This document shows positions 35,460 through 45,311 of a stretch of 64,000 nucleotides of DNA, piece after piece. The stretch is taken from the NCBI GenBank assembly GCA_041875495.1, contig CP112982.1, forward strand, positions 868,001 through 932,000, written 5' to 3'. A program made the position numbers and the translations under genes. A model generated the notes under the pieces. That model worked only from the letters and a program-made list of their open reading frames with translations, had not been told where the DNA came from and ran no database searches. Numbering within the stretch: the stretch's first letter is position 1; each line of letters starts with the position of its first letter. The stretch comes from Halomonas sp. CH40 (lineage in GTDB: Bacteria > Pseudomonadota > Gammaproteobacteria > Pseudomonadales > Halomonadaceae).

Positions 35460-36005
35460 ATGACGCATAACGCAACACAGCAATCAGACGACACCTATGT
35501 GGTGCTCGGCAAGCTGACTAGCCCTCATGGGGTGAAAGGATGGTTGAAGGTCTATGCCTATACGAGCCCGATCGACAGCATATTTGATTACTCTGAATGG
35601 TGGGTTCGCCAAGGCGAAACGCTGAAGCAGCTCACGGTAATTCAGGGGCGTCGGCAAGGTAAGGGGCTGGTTGTTCAGCTCAAAGGCATTGATGACCGTG
35701 ATGCGGCTGAAGCATTGGCCCAGGCGGATATCGTCATGCCTAAAAGCGAGCTGCCCGAGCTTGCTGACGAAGAATACTACTGGCACGAGCTTGAAGGCCT
35801 GAAGGTTTATACGCTGGCTGGAGAGTGTTTGGGGCAGGTAAGTTATCTGTTCGAAACCGGTGCCAACGATGTCATGGTGGTGCGCGGTGGTCAGGATGCC
35901 ATCGACAAGCGTGAGCGTTTACTGCCCTATCTGCCCGGTGATGTCATCATCAAGGTGGATCTTCAGGCACAGCGCATGGAAGTAGATTGGGACCCAGAAT
36001 TTTGA
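35460..36005 (+). CDS. rimM: Ribosome maturation factor RimM
   Basis: RimM binds uS19 and assists 30S head maturation. It has 181 residues with an N-terminal RimM beta-barrel (VVLGKLTSPHGVKGWLKV) and a C-terminal PRC barrel (YYWHELEGLKVYTLAGECLGQV...). It lies 48 nt after rpsP. Confidence 0.97.
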   Translation: MTHNATQQSDDTYVVLGKLTSPHGVKGWLKVYAYTSPIDSIFDYSEWWVRQGETLKQLTVIQGRRQGKGLVVQLKGIDDRDAAEALAQADIVMPKSELPELADEEYYWHELEGLKVYTLAGECLGQVSYLFETGANDVMVVRGGQDAIDKRERLLPYLPGDVIIKVDLQAQRMEVDWDPEF

Positions 36006-36057
36006 GATATAAATTTTGAGTGAACAGCCTGTTTTCAATCACGCCGAGGGCCCGGCA

Positions 36058-36837
36058 ATGTGGATCGGTGTTGTTTCCCTGTTTCCCGAGATGTTTGCTG
36101 CATTAACCCAGCACGGTGTCACCGGGCGAGCAGTCGAGAAACGCCAGATTGCACTGGAATTCTGGAACCCTCGCGATTACGCCACGGACCGTCATCGCAG
36201 CGTTGATGACCGCCCTTACGGCGGTGGTCCAGGCATGCTGATGAAGGTGGATACCTTACGTGGTGCCATTGCGGATGCACGCCAGGGTGCCTTGCAGGCA
36301 ACAGGCAAGCAGCCAACGGTGATCTATCTTTCGCCCCAGGGGCGCAAGCTGGATCAGGCCGGTGTGCAGCATCTGGCGCAACGCAGCCCTTTAATTGTGG
36401 TGGCGGGGCGCTATGAAGGCATCGACGAACGTATCGTTGAACATGATATCGATGAAGAATGGTCAATTGGTGATTATGTGCTGAGCGGTGGTGAGCTGCC
36501 TGCCATGGTGCTGATTGACGCGGCGGCCAGACTGATTCCCGGTGTGCTGGGGCATCAGGATTCCGCCGTCGAGGACTCGTTTAACGACGGCCTGCTGGAT
36601 TGTCCGCACTACACACGTCCTGAAGAAATTGATGGGCGCAAGGTGCCGGATGTGCTGCTGAGTGGCAATCATGCTGCCATTAAGCGCTGGCGCATGAAGC
36701 AATCCCTGGGGCGTACCTGGCAGCGGCGGCCAGACTTACTTGAAAGCCGCGAGCTGGATAAAGCCCAGCAGAAACTGTTGGATGAGTTCATCGAAGAATA
36801 CGCCAGAAAGGCGGCGGTGCAGGGCGAAGACAGCTGA
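36058..36837 (+). CDS. trmD: tRNA (guanine-37-N1) methyltransferase TrmD
   Basis: TrmD methylates G37 of tRNAs with a 5'-purine-G, preventing +1 frameshifts. I chose ATG 36058 (GAGGG site, product [13 protein letters not shown]), giving 259 residues; a TTG at 36016 is possible but adds non-conserved residues. The deep trefoil-knot SAM site is seen in [21 protein letters not shown] and [15 protein letters not shown]. Confidence 0.97.
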   Translation: MWIGVVSLFPEMFAALTQHGVTGRAVEKRQIALEFWNPRDYATDRHRSVDDRPYGGGPGMLMKVDTLRGAIADARQGALQATGKQPTVIYLSPQGRKLDQAGVQHLAQRSPLIVVAGRYEGIDERIVEHDIDEEWSIGDYVLSGGELPAMVLIDAAARLIPGVLGHQDSAVEDSFNDGLLDCPHYTRPEEIDGRKVPDVLLSGNHAAIKRWRMKQSLGRTWQRRPDLLESRELDKAQQKLLDEFIEEYARKAAVQGEDS

Positions 36838-36975
36838 CAACCTTTGCGGTTGAAACGTCTTTCGGATCTGTGTCACCCATGACGACTCCCGGGCGGCTCG
36901 CCTTGAGCGCCGGGATCACGGCTTCCGCCATCCATTGTAGAGCGGTTGAGCCAACTGATATTTCAGGAGTAGATT

Positions 36976-37332
36976 ATGAGTAGTAAGAACAAAGTGATCC
37001 AGGCGCTTGAGAGCGAGCAGATGAGCAAGGAAATTCCTCCCTTTGCTCCTGGCGATACCATTGTTGTCCAGGTTAAGGTCAAGGAAGGTAACCGCGAGCG
37101 TCTGCAGGCATTTGAAGGTGTGGTAATCGGTAAGCGTAACCGTGGCCTGAACTCCGCTTTCACCGTACGTAAAATTTCCAACGGTGTTGGCGTAGAGCGT
37201 ACCTTCCAGACCTACAGCCCGCTGGTAGATTCAATTGCCGTCAAGCGTCGTGGTGATGTGCGTCAGGCCAAACTCTACTACCTCCGTGAGCGTAGTGGTA
37301 AGTCTGCACGTATCAAGGAAAAGCTGTCCTGA
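36976..37332 (+). CDS. rplS: Ribosomal protein bL19
   Basis: This is a 118-residue 50S protein at the subunit interface ([49 protein letters not shown]). It is the last gene of the operon. A 138-nt spacer separates it from trmD. Confidence 0.98.
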   Translation: MSSKNKVIQALESEQMSKEIPPFAPGDTIVVQVKVKEGNRERLQAFEGVVIGKRNRGLNSAFTVRKISNGVGVERTFQTYSPLVDSIAVKRRGDVRQAKLYYLRERSGKSARIKEKLS

Positions 37333-37383
37333 TGATTGGTCGGCGGTGATCTGCACCGCCGGACAATGGATAGCTGGCAAGAT

Positions 37384-37420
37384 AACCCCGTCACCGCTTT
37401 GCGGGGCGGGGTTTGTTTTT
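37384..37420 (+). terminator. Terminator after rplS
   Basis: The stem AACCCCG (37384-37390) pairs with CGGGGTT (37407-37413), with further GC pairing inside, followed by TGTTTTTG. Confidence 0.65.
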
Positions 37421-37516
37421 GTCTGGACGGACGGCAAAATATCCTTGCCAGGCCTGATCAGGCTGCCATGCAACAAGGAAGATGCTGGGTGGAGGATGCG
37501 AGATGAAGAGCGCCAT

Positions 37517-38398
37517 ATGGACCTGATAGATGCTTTCCTGGATGCCCTGTGGCTGGAGCGCGGTGCCAGCGAACATACCCTGGCTGCCTATCGCCGCGAC
37601 CTGTCAGCTTGGCAGGGTTATCTGGCAGAGCAGGGGGATACCCTGACGACGTCTTCATCAGAACAGTTGGTCAACTGGTTTGAGCAGCGGCGTGCCCAGG
37701 GCTATCAGTTGCGCAGTAACGCCCGACTACTCTCCAGCTTACGCAGCTTCTACCGCTGGGCGCGTTTGAATGCCTATGTCGACAGCGACCCATTAGCCAC
37801 TATAAAGTTGCCACGGGTGACACCCGGGCTGCCAGGTACCCTGGATGAAGCCGAGGTGGTTCGCCTGCTTGAAGCGCCTGATACGTCCACGCCTTTAGGG
37901 GTGCGTGATCGCGCCATGCTCGAATTGCTGTATGCCTGTGGCTTGCGTGTCTCCGAGCTAGTAGGCTTGACGCTGGATGCGCTGAATCTGAACCAGGGGG
38001 TGGTCAGGGTGCGCGGTAAAGGCGACAAGGACCGTTTGATACCGTTAGGCGAAGAAGCGGGCGCCTGGCTTGAACGCTACCTGCGCAGTGCGCGCAACGA
38101 GCTGATGTCAGACCCGATGCGGCCTGCGCTGTTTCCAGGCAGAGCCAACCGTGCCATGACGCGCCAGACCTTCTGGCACCGTATCAAGGCCCATGCGCTG
38201 ACGGCCGGTATCAGTAAGCCGCTTTCCCCGCATACCCTGAGACATGCCTTTGCAACGCATTTATTGAATCATGGGGCCAATTTAAGGGTCGTACAGCTGT
38301 TGTTGGGTCATAGCGATTTGTCCACAACGCAAATTTATATATATGTGGCTCAGGCGCGCCTGGAAAATCTGCACGCTCACCACCATCCAAGAGGTTAA
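37517..38398 (+). CDS. xerD: Tyrosine recombinase XerD
   Basis: XerD works with XerC at dif to resolve chromosome dimers. I chose ATG 37517 (293 residues, LIDAFLDALWLERGASEHTLAAYRRDL); the ATG at 37496 abuts its GGAGG. Catalytic positions visible: Arg in ACGLRVSELVGLT, Lys in GKGDKDR, HTLRHAFATHLL, LGHSDLSTTQIY with Tyr274 as nucleophile. The two residues after the Tyr are Ile-Tyr instead of the usual Thr-His. Position between rplS and dsbC matches Pseudomonas. Confidence 0.94.
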   Translation: MDLIDAFLDALWLERGASEHTLAAYRRDLSAWQGYLAEQGDTLTTSSSEQLVNWFEQRRAQGYQLRSNARLLSSLRSFYRWARLNAYVDSDPLATIKLPRVTPGLPGTLDEAEVVRLLEAPDTSTPLGVRDRAMLELLYACGLRVSELVGLTLDALNLNQGVVRVRGKGDKDRLIPLGEEAGAWLERYLRSARNELMSDPMRPALFPGRANRAMTRQTFWHRIKAHALTAGISKPLSPHTLRHAFATHLLNHGANLRVVQLLLGHSDLSTTQIYIYVAQARLENLHAHHHPRG

Positions 38399-38405
38399 AA
38401 GGAAT

Positions 38406-39143
38406 ATGCGTCGTCTCTCACTATTACCCCTGGTTCTCGGGGGTGCGCTGTTGTCCACGACGGCCATTGCGCAATCTGTGCCGGAAGCACTAACCGAAAC
38501 GCTGAGCGTCAACGGCCAGCCAATGCCGGTGGAAAACGTTAATGCAACGCCGCTGCAAGGTATCTACCAGGTACAGCTGACCAACGGTGAAACATTTTAT
38601 GCCAATGCCGATGGTAGCTATTTTCTGGTCGGTGATCTGTACGCCAACCAGGAAGACGGCCTGGTCAACCTGACCGAGCAGGAGCGTAATCAGGAGCGCG
38701 CTGAGGTGATTGCCGCTATTCCTGAAGAAGAGCGGATTGTCTTTCGCAGTGTGGACGAGCCGGAAGCGACCATAGTGGTGTTTACCGATACCAGCTGCCC
38801 TTACTGCACACGCCTGCATGAAACCGTGCCTGAGCTGAATGAGGCCGGTGTGGCCGTGCATTATCTCGCCTTCCCACGCAGCGGTATGAATAGCGAGGCC
38901 GCCCGTGTTATGCAGCAGGCTTGGTGCGCTGATAATCCTCAGCAAGCCTTGACCGATGCCAAGCAGGGTAAGGCACTTTCAGGCAGCGCCAGCTGCGATA
39001 ATCCGGTAGCATCCCAGTACCAGACAGGTATTGCGCTGGGCGTTCAGGGTACACCCGCCATCATCCTGCCAGACGGTGAGCTGGTGCCAGGCTTTATGCC
39101 GCCAGAGCGGCTGCTTGCCATGCTCGGCCTGGACGCAGAGTAA
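38406..39143 (+). CDS. dsbC: Periplasmic disulfide isomerase DsbC
   Basis: DsbC reshuffles wrong disulfides in the periplasm, kept reduced by DsbD. It has 245 residues with a signal peptide of about 22 residues, an N-terminal dimerisation domain, then a thioredoxin fold with CPYC (C131-C134) and cis-Pro in GVQGTPAIIL. A second Cys pair (WCADN...SASCDN) matches the structural disulfide. The start ATG 38406 has AAAAGGA. Confidence 0.95.
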   Translation: MRRLSLLPLVLGGALLSTTAIAQSVPEALTETLSVNGQPMPVENVNATPLQGIYQVQLTNGETFYANADGSYFLVGDLYANQEDGLVNLTEQERNQERAEVIAAIPEEERIVFRSVDEPEATIVVFTDTSCPYCTRLHETVPELNEAGVAVHYLAFPRSGMNSEAARVMQQAWCADNPQQALTDAKQGKALSGSASCDNPVASQYQTGIALGVQGTPAIILPDGELVPGFMPPERLLAMLGLDAE

Positions 39144-39317
39144 TCGCTGGTATTCGCACCAGTGTGCTGCAAAATGCAGGTTTTAAAAATACGTTTGTAA
39201 AACAATCAGGTGCCAGAAGGAAAGGCGGCATGTATCCCTCCTTCTTCACCTTCACGATATCGATACGCTGTGACAGGCACCGCCAGGTGCACGATGAAAC
39301 ATATAAGGGGAATTATT

Positions 39318-40634
39318 TTGAAACCGGTGAGAGTAGGTATCTGTGGCTTGGGTACGGTGGGTGGCGGCACCTTCAATGTGCTGACACGCAACGCGGATGA
39401 TATTGCCCGTCGTGCAGGGCGCCCCATTGTCATTGAGCAGGTCGGGCATCGCAGTATTCACCCGAACTGTGATATCACCGGCATCAAGGCCACCACGGAT
39501 GTTTTCGAAGTTGCCCGCAACCCTGATATCGACGTCGTGGTTGAGGCCATTGGCGGCTATGATATTGCCCGCCAGCTGGTGTTGACGGCGATCGAAAACG
39601 GCAAGCATGTGGTCACGGCCAACAAGGCGCTGATTGCCGTGCATGGCAATGAAATCTTCCAGGCCGCCCATGAGAAAGGCGTTATTGTCGCTTTTGAAGC
39701 CGCCGTGGCCGGCGGTATTCCGGTGATCAAGTCGCTGCGCGAAGGCCTGGGCGCCAACCGCATTGAGTGGGTTGCCGGTATCATCAATGGCACGGGTAAT
39801 TATATCCTGACCCATATGCGTGATGAAGGCCGGGCCTTTGAGGACGTGCTGGCCGAAGCCCAGGCATTGGGCTATGCCGAGTCCGATCCGACCTTTGATG
39901 TGGAAGGCATTGATGCTGCCCACAAGCTGACTATCCTGGCCTCGATTGCCTATGGGGTACCGCTGCAGTTCGAGAAAGCCTACACCGAAGGCATTTCACG
40001 GATTACCGCTGAAGACGTTGAGCAGGCAGATAACCTGGGCTACATCATCAAGCACCTGGGGATTTCCAAGCGCACCGAAAACGGCCTTGAGCTGCGTGTT
40101 CACCCTGCACTGATACCCAAAGATCGCCTGCTGGCCAACGTTCACGGCGTCAAAAATGCCATTGAAGTCATGGGCGATGCCGTCGGCCCAACCCTTTACT
40201 ACGGTGCCGGTGCGGGTGCGGAGCCAACGGCTTCAGCGGTGGTTGCGGATATTCTCGACGTTGCCCGGGATATCGCCACAGACCATCACTATCGTGTGCC
40301 TTACCTGGCCTTCAGCGGTGTGGGTCAGGACGTCAATGCCGTGCCGATCATGCCGATGGAAGACATCACCACGGCCTACTATCTGCGTCTGTTGGCCGTT
40401 GACCGCCCGGGTGTGCTTGCGCGAGTGGCAACTATCCTCGCCGAGCAGGGCATTTCGATTGAAGCGTTGATTCAGAAAGAATCGCCAGATGGCGATCTGG
40501 TGCCGATCATCCTGATGACCCATCGCACCAAGGAAAAACAGATGAACGAAGCTATCCGTGAAATTGAATCCATGGCGGATATTCCCGGTACGATCACCCG
40601 TATCCGTGTTGAAACCCTGGACGAAGGAGAGTAA
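39318..40634 (+). CDS. hom: Homoserine dehydrogenase
   Basis: It reduces aspartate semialdehyde to homoserine for threonine and methionine synthesis. I chose TTG 39318 (product KPVRVGICGLGTVGGGTFNVL) because AAGGGGA lies about 7 nt upstream and the product then begins like the Pseudomonas enzyme; ATG 39294 is an in-frame alternative. It has 438 residues: an NAD(P) GxGxxG motif, a catalytic core with GTGNYILTHM and YAESDPTFDVEGIDAAHK, and a C-terminal ACT domain (VDRPGVLARVATILAEQGISIE). thrC follows directly. Confidence 0.96.
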   Translation: MKPVRVGICGLGTVGGGTFNVLTRNADDIARRAGRPIVIEQVGHRSIHPNCDITGIKATTDVFEVARNPDIDVVVEAIGGYDIARQLVLTAIENGKHVVTANKALIAVHGNEIFQAAHEKGVIVAFEAAVAGGIPVIKSLREGLGANRIEWVAGIINGTGNYILTHMRDEGRAFEDVLAEAQALGYAESDPTFDVEGIDAAHKLTILASIAYGVPLQFEKAYTEGISRITAEDVEQADNLGYIIKHLGISKRTENGLELRVHPALIPKDRLLANVHGVKNAIEVMGDAVGPTLYYGAGAGAEPTASAVVADILDVARDIATDHHYRVPYLAFSGVGQDVNAVPIMPMEDITTAYYLRLLAVDRPGVLARVATILAEQGISIEALIQKESPDGDLVPIILMTHRTKEKQMNEAIREIESMADIPGTITRIRVETLDEGE

Positions 40635-40638
40635 GGCC

Positions 40639-42027
40639 ATGCGCTACGTCAGTACTCGCGGGCAAGCGCCTGCCCTGTCGTTTGAAGAAGTGGTGCTTAC
40701 TGGTCTGGCAAATGACGGCGGTCTCTATGTGCCGGAAACCCTACCGCATTTCTCCGCTGAAGCGCTCGCCGATATGGCGGGCCTTTCCTATGCAGAGATT
40801 GCCTTTCGGGTCATGAAGCCGTTTGTGAATGGTGAGATCGACGACGACACCTTCCGTGGTCTGGTCACCGATGCCTATGCCACCTTCAATCATGATGCTG
40901 TCTTGCCTCTTAAGCAGCTGGATGCCAATCACTTTCTGCTTGAGCAGTTCCACGGCCCGACCCTGGCTTTCAAGGATGTCGCCCTGCAGTTGCTCGGGCG
41001 GCTGCTGGATCACTTCCTGAAAAAGCGCAACGAGCGCGCCGTCATCATGGGTGCCACTTCCGGGGATACCGGTTCGGCGGCGATTGAAGGCTGCCGTCAC
41101 TGCGATAACCTGGATATCTTTATCCTTCACCCGCATAACCGCGTCTCTGAGGTACAGCGCCGCCAGATGACTACGGTGCTGGCGAACAATGTTTTCAATG
41201 TGGCCATTGAAGGCAACTTCGATGATGCCCAGGCGATGGTCAAGCAAAGCTTTGCCAACCAGGACTTCCTCAATGGCACCCGCCTGGTAGCGGTAAACTC
41301 GATCAACTGGGCGCGCATCATGGCGCAGATCGTCTACTACGTTGCCGCTGGAGTAGCGTTGGGCGCACCGCACCGTGAGGTCAGCTTTAGTGTGCCCTCG
41401 GCCAACTTTGGTAATGTTTTTGCAGGTTATATGGCGTACAAGATGGGCCTGCCGGTCAAGCAGTTCATTATTGCCACCAATGCCAACGACATTCTGCACC
41501 GCACTCTGACGGCCAATGATTTCTCCAAGCGTGAGCTGGCGGCGACCCTGGCTCCTTCCATGGACATCGTCGTATCGTCCAACTTTGAGCGCCTGCTGTT
41601 TGATGCCTATGAGCGTGATGGCGATGCCGTTGCGGCCCTGCTGGAGCGTTTCCAGACAGAGCCTACGGCCTTGGCAGAGGCACCGCTGGCGACGCTGCGT
41701 GAAAAGTTCTCCAGCTACAGTGTGGATGATGCCACTATTCTTGAAGTGATTCGTGAAGCCCATCACCGCACCGGTGAAATTCTCGACCCGCATACCGCTA
41801 CTGGCTACCGTGCCGCCGAGCGTGCCCGCGCAGACCAGTCAACGCCTATGGTCACCCTGGCCACTGCCCACCCGGCCAAGTTTGCCGAAGCAGTGGTCAA
41901 AGCGGGCTTTCAGGGGGTACCGCTGCCCACCCATATGGATGATCTGCTGGAACGTGAAGAACGTTACAGCGTATTGCCTGCCACTCTGGAAGCGGTGCAG
42001 CAATTTGTGGTTGATAACCGCCGGTGA
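40639..42027 (+). CDS. thrC: Threonine synthase
   Basis: This PLP enzyme converts O-phosphohomoserine to threonine. It has 462 residues from ATG 40639, 4 nt after the hom stop with GGAGAGTAAGG upstream. The PLP lysine is K112 in GPTLAFKDVALQL, and the phosphate-binding GATSGDTGSAAIEG follows. It is in an operon with hom; homoserine kinase is not here. Confidence 0.97.
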   Translation: MRYVSTRGQAPALSFEEVVLTGLANDGGLYVPETLPHFSAEALADMAGLSYAEIAFRVMKPFVNGEIDDDTFRGLVTDAYATFNHDAVLPLKQLDANHFLLEQFHGPTLAFKDVALQLLGRLLDHFLKKRNERAVIMGATSGDTGSAAIEGCRHCDNLDIFILHPHNRVSEVQRRQMTTVLANNVFNVAIEGNFDDAQAMVKQSFANQDFLNGTRLVAVNSINWARIMAQIVYYVAAGVALGAPHREVSFSVPSANFGNVFAGYMAYKMGLPVKQFIIATNANDILHRTLTANDFSKRELAATLAPSMDIVVSSNFERLLFDAYERDGDAVAALLERFQTEPTALAEAPLATLREKFSSYSVDDATILEVIREAHHRTGEILDPHTATGYRAAERARADQSTPMVTLATAHPAKFAEAVVKAGFQGVPLPTHMDDLLEREERYSVLPATLEAVQQFVVDNRR

Positions 42028-42055
42028 GCTTGATTCAGCAGGTTGAACATTGAGC

Positions 42056-43852
42056 ATGAATGCACGCCAGGATCTACCGTTAAGTGTGACGCAGCCCCGC
42101 CTTGAACCGCGTCCGCTTGATGAGACAGTCTACGCTCGAGCACAGGCCGAAGGCCTGAATGAACTTCAGGCGCGCCTGCTGGCGTCACGCTTGCCCGGCT
42201 ATCAGGGCGAGTTGGCGCCCCTGGTGGCGCCGAGCCTGCGCTATCTTGCTCATCCTGAAAAACTGGCCGATGGCCGCCGTGCGGCGGAACGCATTGCCCA
42301 GGCGGTGACCGAGGGTGAGTCGATCGGAATTCTGACCGACTACGACGTGGACGGGATTACCTCACACGTTGTGATCCGGCGCACCCTGGTCGAGCTTTTC
42401 GGTGTGCCGGAAGCCAGGCTACATAGCCTGATCGGCCATCGTATCCACGACGGCTACGGCATCAGCCTGCCCTTGGTGGAGCGCACCTTGGGCCTTTCGC
42501 CACGCCCGACTCTGGTGATTACCGCTGATTGCGGCAGCTCCGATGAGCCACGTATTGCGCGCCTCAAAGAGGCCGGTATTGACGTGGTGGTCAGCGACCA
42601 CCACGCCCTGGCGGTTGAAGGGCCGCCAGACTCTGCCTATGCCTGCGTCAACCCGACTCGCAGCGACTGCGCCTACCCGGATAAAACCATTGCCGGTTGT
42701 ATGGTGGCGTGGCTTGTGATGTCGCTGGCGCGCAGCGTACTGATTGAATGGGGCGCTTTGTCAGAGGCTACACCCAAGCTTTCGCCATGGCTTTCCTATG
42801 TGGCTCTGGGGACGGTGGCTGACTGCGTTTCCCTGGGTGGCAGCCCGGCCAACCGTGCCGTGGTCAGCCAGGGGTTGACCCTGATCAATCGTATGGATGC
42901 GGCCTGCTGGCGGGCCATGGCGCAACGCCTGGGCCAGGATAGCGTGCCGTTTAATGCTGAGACCCTGGCCTTTCAGATGGGGCCACGCATCAATGCCCGC
43001 TCGCGCCTGGATGACCCTTACGCGGCGCTGCATTTCATGCTCGCCGAAAGTGATGCGATCGCCAATCGTCAGCTGGATGTGTTGGATGATGATAATCAGT
43101 CGCGCAAAGCCATTGAAGCAGATATGGCCCAAGAGGCACGCGCCCTGGCCGCTGTGGAACTGGCGGCAGACGCCACAGCGCTGATTGTGCTTCTAGAAGA
43201 CGGCCACCCTGGGGTGCAGGGCATCGTGGCCTCGCGCCTGGTGCAGGCCTACGGGCGCCCGGCACTGGTACTGACCCGGGCCGCCCAGCCGGGCATGCTC
43301 ACCGGCTCCGGCCGCTCGATAGATGGCCTGCACCTGCGCGATGCCCTGCAGCGTGCCTATGAGCTGGCGCCAGAGGCCTTGCCACGCTTCGGGGGCCATA
43401 GTGGGGCGGCGGGTGTTGGCGTGCCCAGGGAGCAACTGGCAGCCTTTAAAGCGGCTTTCCTGCAGGCAGTGAATGAACAACTCGGTGATACGCCGCTCTA
43501 CCCAAGGTTGTGGACTGATGGTGAACTGGCTAGCCAGCAATTGACCTTGGCTACCTTGAATGACATTGACGTTCTGGGCCCTTATGGCCGCGAGTTTGAC
43601 CCGCCGCTATTCGAAGGCCGTTTTATCGTAGAAGCGCTGCGCCCGGTAGGGGCCGATGGTTCGCACCTGATGATGGAACTCTCCAACGGGCCGGTGACCT
43701 GCAAGGCGATCTGGTTTCGTGCCCTGACGCCAGGAGAGTTACCCCCTTTCGATGTGGGCGATACGCTGCACTGTGCCTATAAGCTCAACCGTAACCGCTG
43801 GCGCGGCCGCGAGTCACTCCAGCTGATGGTGGAACACGCCAGCCTGGTCTGA
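42056..43852 (+). CDS. recJ: Single-strand DNA exonuclease RecJ
   Basis: This is a 5'-3' ssDNA exonuclease of the DHH superfamily, used in RecF-pathway recombination and mismatch repair. It has 598 residues from ATG 42056. Motifs are ILTDYDVDGITSH (about residue 95), ITADCGSSD, VVVSDHHAL, NPTRSDCAYP and, in the DHHA1 part, RFGGHSGAAGVG. A C-terminal OB domain follows. The size and motifs are normal. Confidence 0.96.
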   Translation: MNARQDLPLSVTQPRLEPRPLDETVYARAQAEGLNELQARLLASRLPGYQGELAPLVAPSLRYLAHPEKLADGRRAAERIAQAVTEGESIGILTDYDVDGITSHVVIRRTLVELFGVPEARLHSLIGHRIHDGYGISLPLVERTLGLSPRPTLVITADCGSSDEPRIARLKEAGIDVVVSDHHALAVEGPPDSAYACVNPTRSDCAYPDKTIAGCMVAWLVMSLARSVLIEWGALSEATPKLSPWLSYVALGTVADCVSLGGSPANRAVVSQGLTLINRMDAACWRAMAQRLGQDSVPFNAETLAFQMGPRINARSRLDDPYAALHFMLAESDAIANRQLDVLDDDNQSRKAIEADMAQEARALAAVELAADATALIVLLEDGHPGVQGIVASRLVQAYGRPALVLTRAAQPGMLTGSGRSIDGLHLRDALQRAYELAPEALPRFGGHSGAAGVGVPREQLAAFKAAFLQAVNEQLGDTPLYPRLWTDGELASQQLTLATLNDIDVLGPYGREFDPPLFEGRFIVEALRPVGADGSHLMMELSNGPVTCKAIWFRALTPGELPPFDVGDTLHCAYKLNRNRWRGRESLQLMVEHASLV

Positions 43853-43857
43853 TCCTG

Positions 43858-43898
43858 TTGGCTGACTGTCATTACCCTGACAGGCCAGTGATTTTTTC
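43858..43898 (+). terminator. Terminator after recJ
   Basis: The hairpin CTGTCA / TGACAG (43866-43871 with 43878-43883), extendable by GGC/GCC around a bulge, is followed by ATTTTTTC at 43891-43898. Confidence 0.5.
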
Positions 43899-43947
43899 TA
43901 CAAGCGGCGGACAGATCCCGCCGTTTGTTCATTGCAGAGGATGCATC

Positions 43948-44565
43948 ATGCGTGACGACAATTTACCTCAAGATCCGCATCAACCTTATGAAGATGTCAT
44001 GGCCATGCTGTTGGGTACGCTGTTTGTGGCTCTTGGCGTGACGCTCTATACCCAGGCGGTACTGCTAACGGGCAGCACGGCCGGGATGGCGCTGCTGTTT
44101 AACTATCTGACCGGCTGGGGCTTCGGGGTATGGTTTTTCGCTATTAATCTGCCGTTCTACTATCTGGCGATCAAACGCATGGGCTGGAGTTTTACCCTGC
44201 GTACCTTTGTGGCTATCGGTCTGGTTTCGGTGTTTTCGGAATTGACTCAGCGCTGGGTGACGTTTGAGTCAGTGCCATCACTTTACGCCGCTATCATGGG
44301 CGGTGCCCTGATTGGCGTGGGCATGCTGATGCTGTTTCGCCATCGTACCAGCCTCGGCGGCATCAATATTCTGGCGCTTTATCTACAGCAGCGCCACGGC
44401 TGGCGCGCAGGCTATGTACAGTTGGGGATTGATGGCCTGATCCTGCTGGTGGCCTTGACTCAACTACCGCTGGACAGGGTGGGCTACTCGGTGATTGGCG
44501 CCGTCACATTGAATCTGATCATTGCCCTCAACCACAAGCCTGGGCGTTATATCGGGGTGAGTTGA
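43948..44565 (+). CDS. YitT-family membrane protein
   Basis: This 205-residue inner-membrane protein of the YitT/DUF161 family has about five to six transmembrane segments, with family landmarks GSTAGMALLFNYLTGWGFG and RTSLGGINILALYLQQRHGW. I chose ATG 43948 with AGAGG upstream; the frame is open 30 codons further without conservation. Function is unsettled. The last ~40 bp of the gene, encoding ALNHKPGRYIGVS, is repeated at 45312-45351 beyond the VapBC genes. Confidence 0.85.
   Translation: MRDDNLPQDPHQPYEDVMAMLLGTLFVALGVTLYTQAVLLTGSTAGMALLFNYLTGWGFGVWFFAINLPFYYLAIKRMGWSFTLRTFVAIGLVSVFSELTQRWVTFESVPSLYAAIMGGALIGVGMLMLFRHRTSLGGINILALYLQQRHGWRAGYVQLGIDGLILLVALTQLPLDRVGYSVIGAVTLNLIIALNHKPGRYIGVS
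44523..44562. repeat. 3' end of the YitT gene, copy 1 of a ~40-bp direct repeat
   Basis: The segment TGCCCTCAACCACAAGCCTG and the following GGCGTTATATCGGGGTGAG recur with a few changes at 45312-45351, flanking the vapB-vapC pair. Copy 1 is part of the intact gene. Confidence 0.9.
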
Positions 44566-44593
44566 ACCAGGTTCTCAACCAGGGTGGCAGTGT

Positions 44594-44983
44594 TCAATAC
44601 ATGGTGGGCTGACAGCCAACCCCCATAGTGTCTGCCAGGCTCGCCAGCCGCTTATCCAATGTCCACAACCTGGCATCTGGCGTTATCAGCGTTGAGGCCA
44701 ATAAGCATATATCAACCAATCCACAGCCACGTCCATACAGGGTATCGCGCTCAATGAACGCCATGACTTCCTGTAAACTTGCCTGTTGGCAGGGCTTGAG
44801 AAGACTGATGTTATGCAACGTATGCGTGCGTGGTGCTGGCGGCGTGCCGCAGGCAAGTTCGGCGGTGACCATGGGGTGGCTCAGGGCGCGGTCGGCTTCC
44901 AGTAAACTGACCAGTACTTTATTTCCGTACTTGAAATGATCAACCCATACCGAGGAATCAACCAGAACGCTGGGAGCATTCAT
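44594..44983 (-). CDS. VapC-type PIN-domain toxin
   Basis: This 129-residue PIN ribonuclease has acidic residues in VLVDSSVWVDHF (D9), TAELACG, GLVDICLLAS and LWTLDKRL. VapC toxins cleave tRNA or rRNA. I chose the ATG at 44983, which overlaps the antitoxin stop as ATGA, rather than a longer frame running back through the antitoxin gene. It forms a type II toxin-antitoxin operon. Confidence 0.9.
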   Translation of the reverse strand: MNAPSVLVDSSVWVDHFKYGNKVLVSLLEADRALSHPMVTAELACGTPPAPRTHTLHNISLLKPCQQASLQEVMAFIERDTLYGRGCGLVDICLLASTLITPDARLWTLDKRLASLADTMGVGCQPTMY

Positions 44984-45189
44984 CAGGGAGCAGCCGCTTC
45001 TTGACGGCGTGGTATCTCCTGCATATCGGGCATTTTTCCCCCCAGGGCGGCGAGTCGCTGAGCGGCGCGTACCCTGACGTATGTCTTCATGGCTTCCCTG
45101 CAAAGGTCGGAGGCACTCGACACGTCCGGGTCAGCCAGTTCAAGCGCTTGCTGATACAGATCGTCATTGATCGTCACCGTGGTTCGCAT
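44983..45189 (-). CDS. VapB-type ribbon-helix-helix antitoxin
   Basis: This 68-residue protein begins MRTTVTINDDLYQQALELAD, a typical RHH antitoxin N-terminus, with a basic helical C-terminus for toxin binding. I chose ATG 45189; another in-frame ATG at 45216 adds nine residues. Antitoxin precedes toxin and overlaps it, as expected; the complex probably represses its own promoter. Confidence 0.85.
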   Translation of the reverse strand: MRTTVTINDDLYQQALELADPDVSSASDLCREAMKTYVRVRAAQRLAALGGKMPDMQEIPRRQEAAAP

Positions 45190-45311
45190 TGTTTCTACCT
45201 TTTTGTTTCTCATCAATTTTGATGATGGCTAGTATCAATATAGGCATCCAGAAGGTCTTTGTGCAAGAAATTACAGAGTCACCGGTTGACCTTTTTTCCG
45301 TATTTTATCAG

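Noticed and set aside
40741..41793. A 350-codon open frame antisense to thrC
   Set aside because: Mirror frame of a conserved gene with no recognisable protein features.
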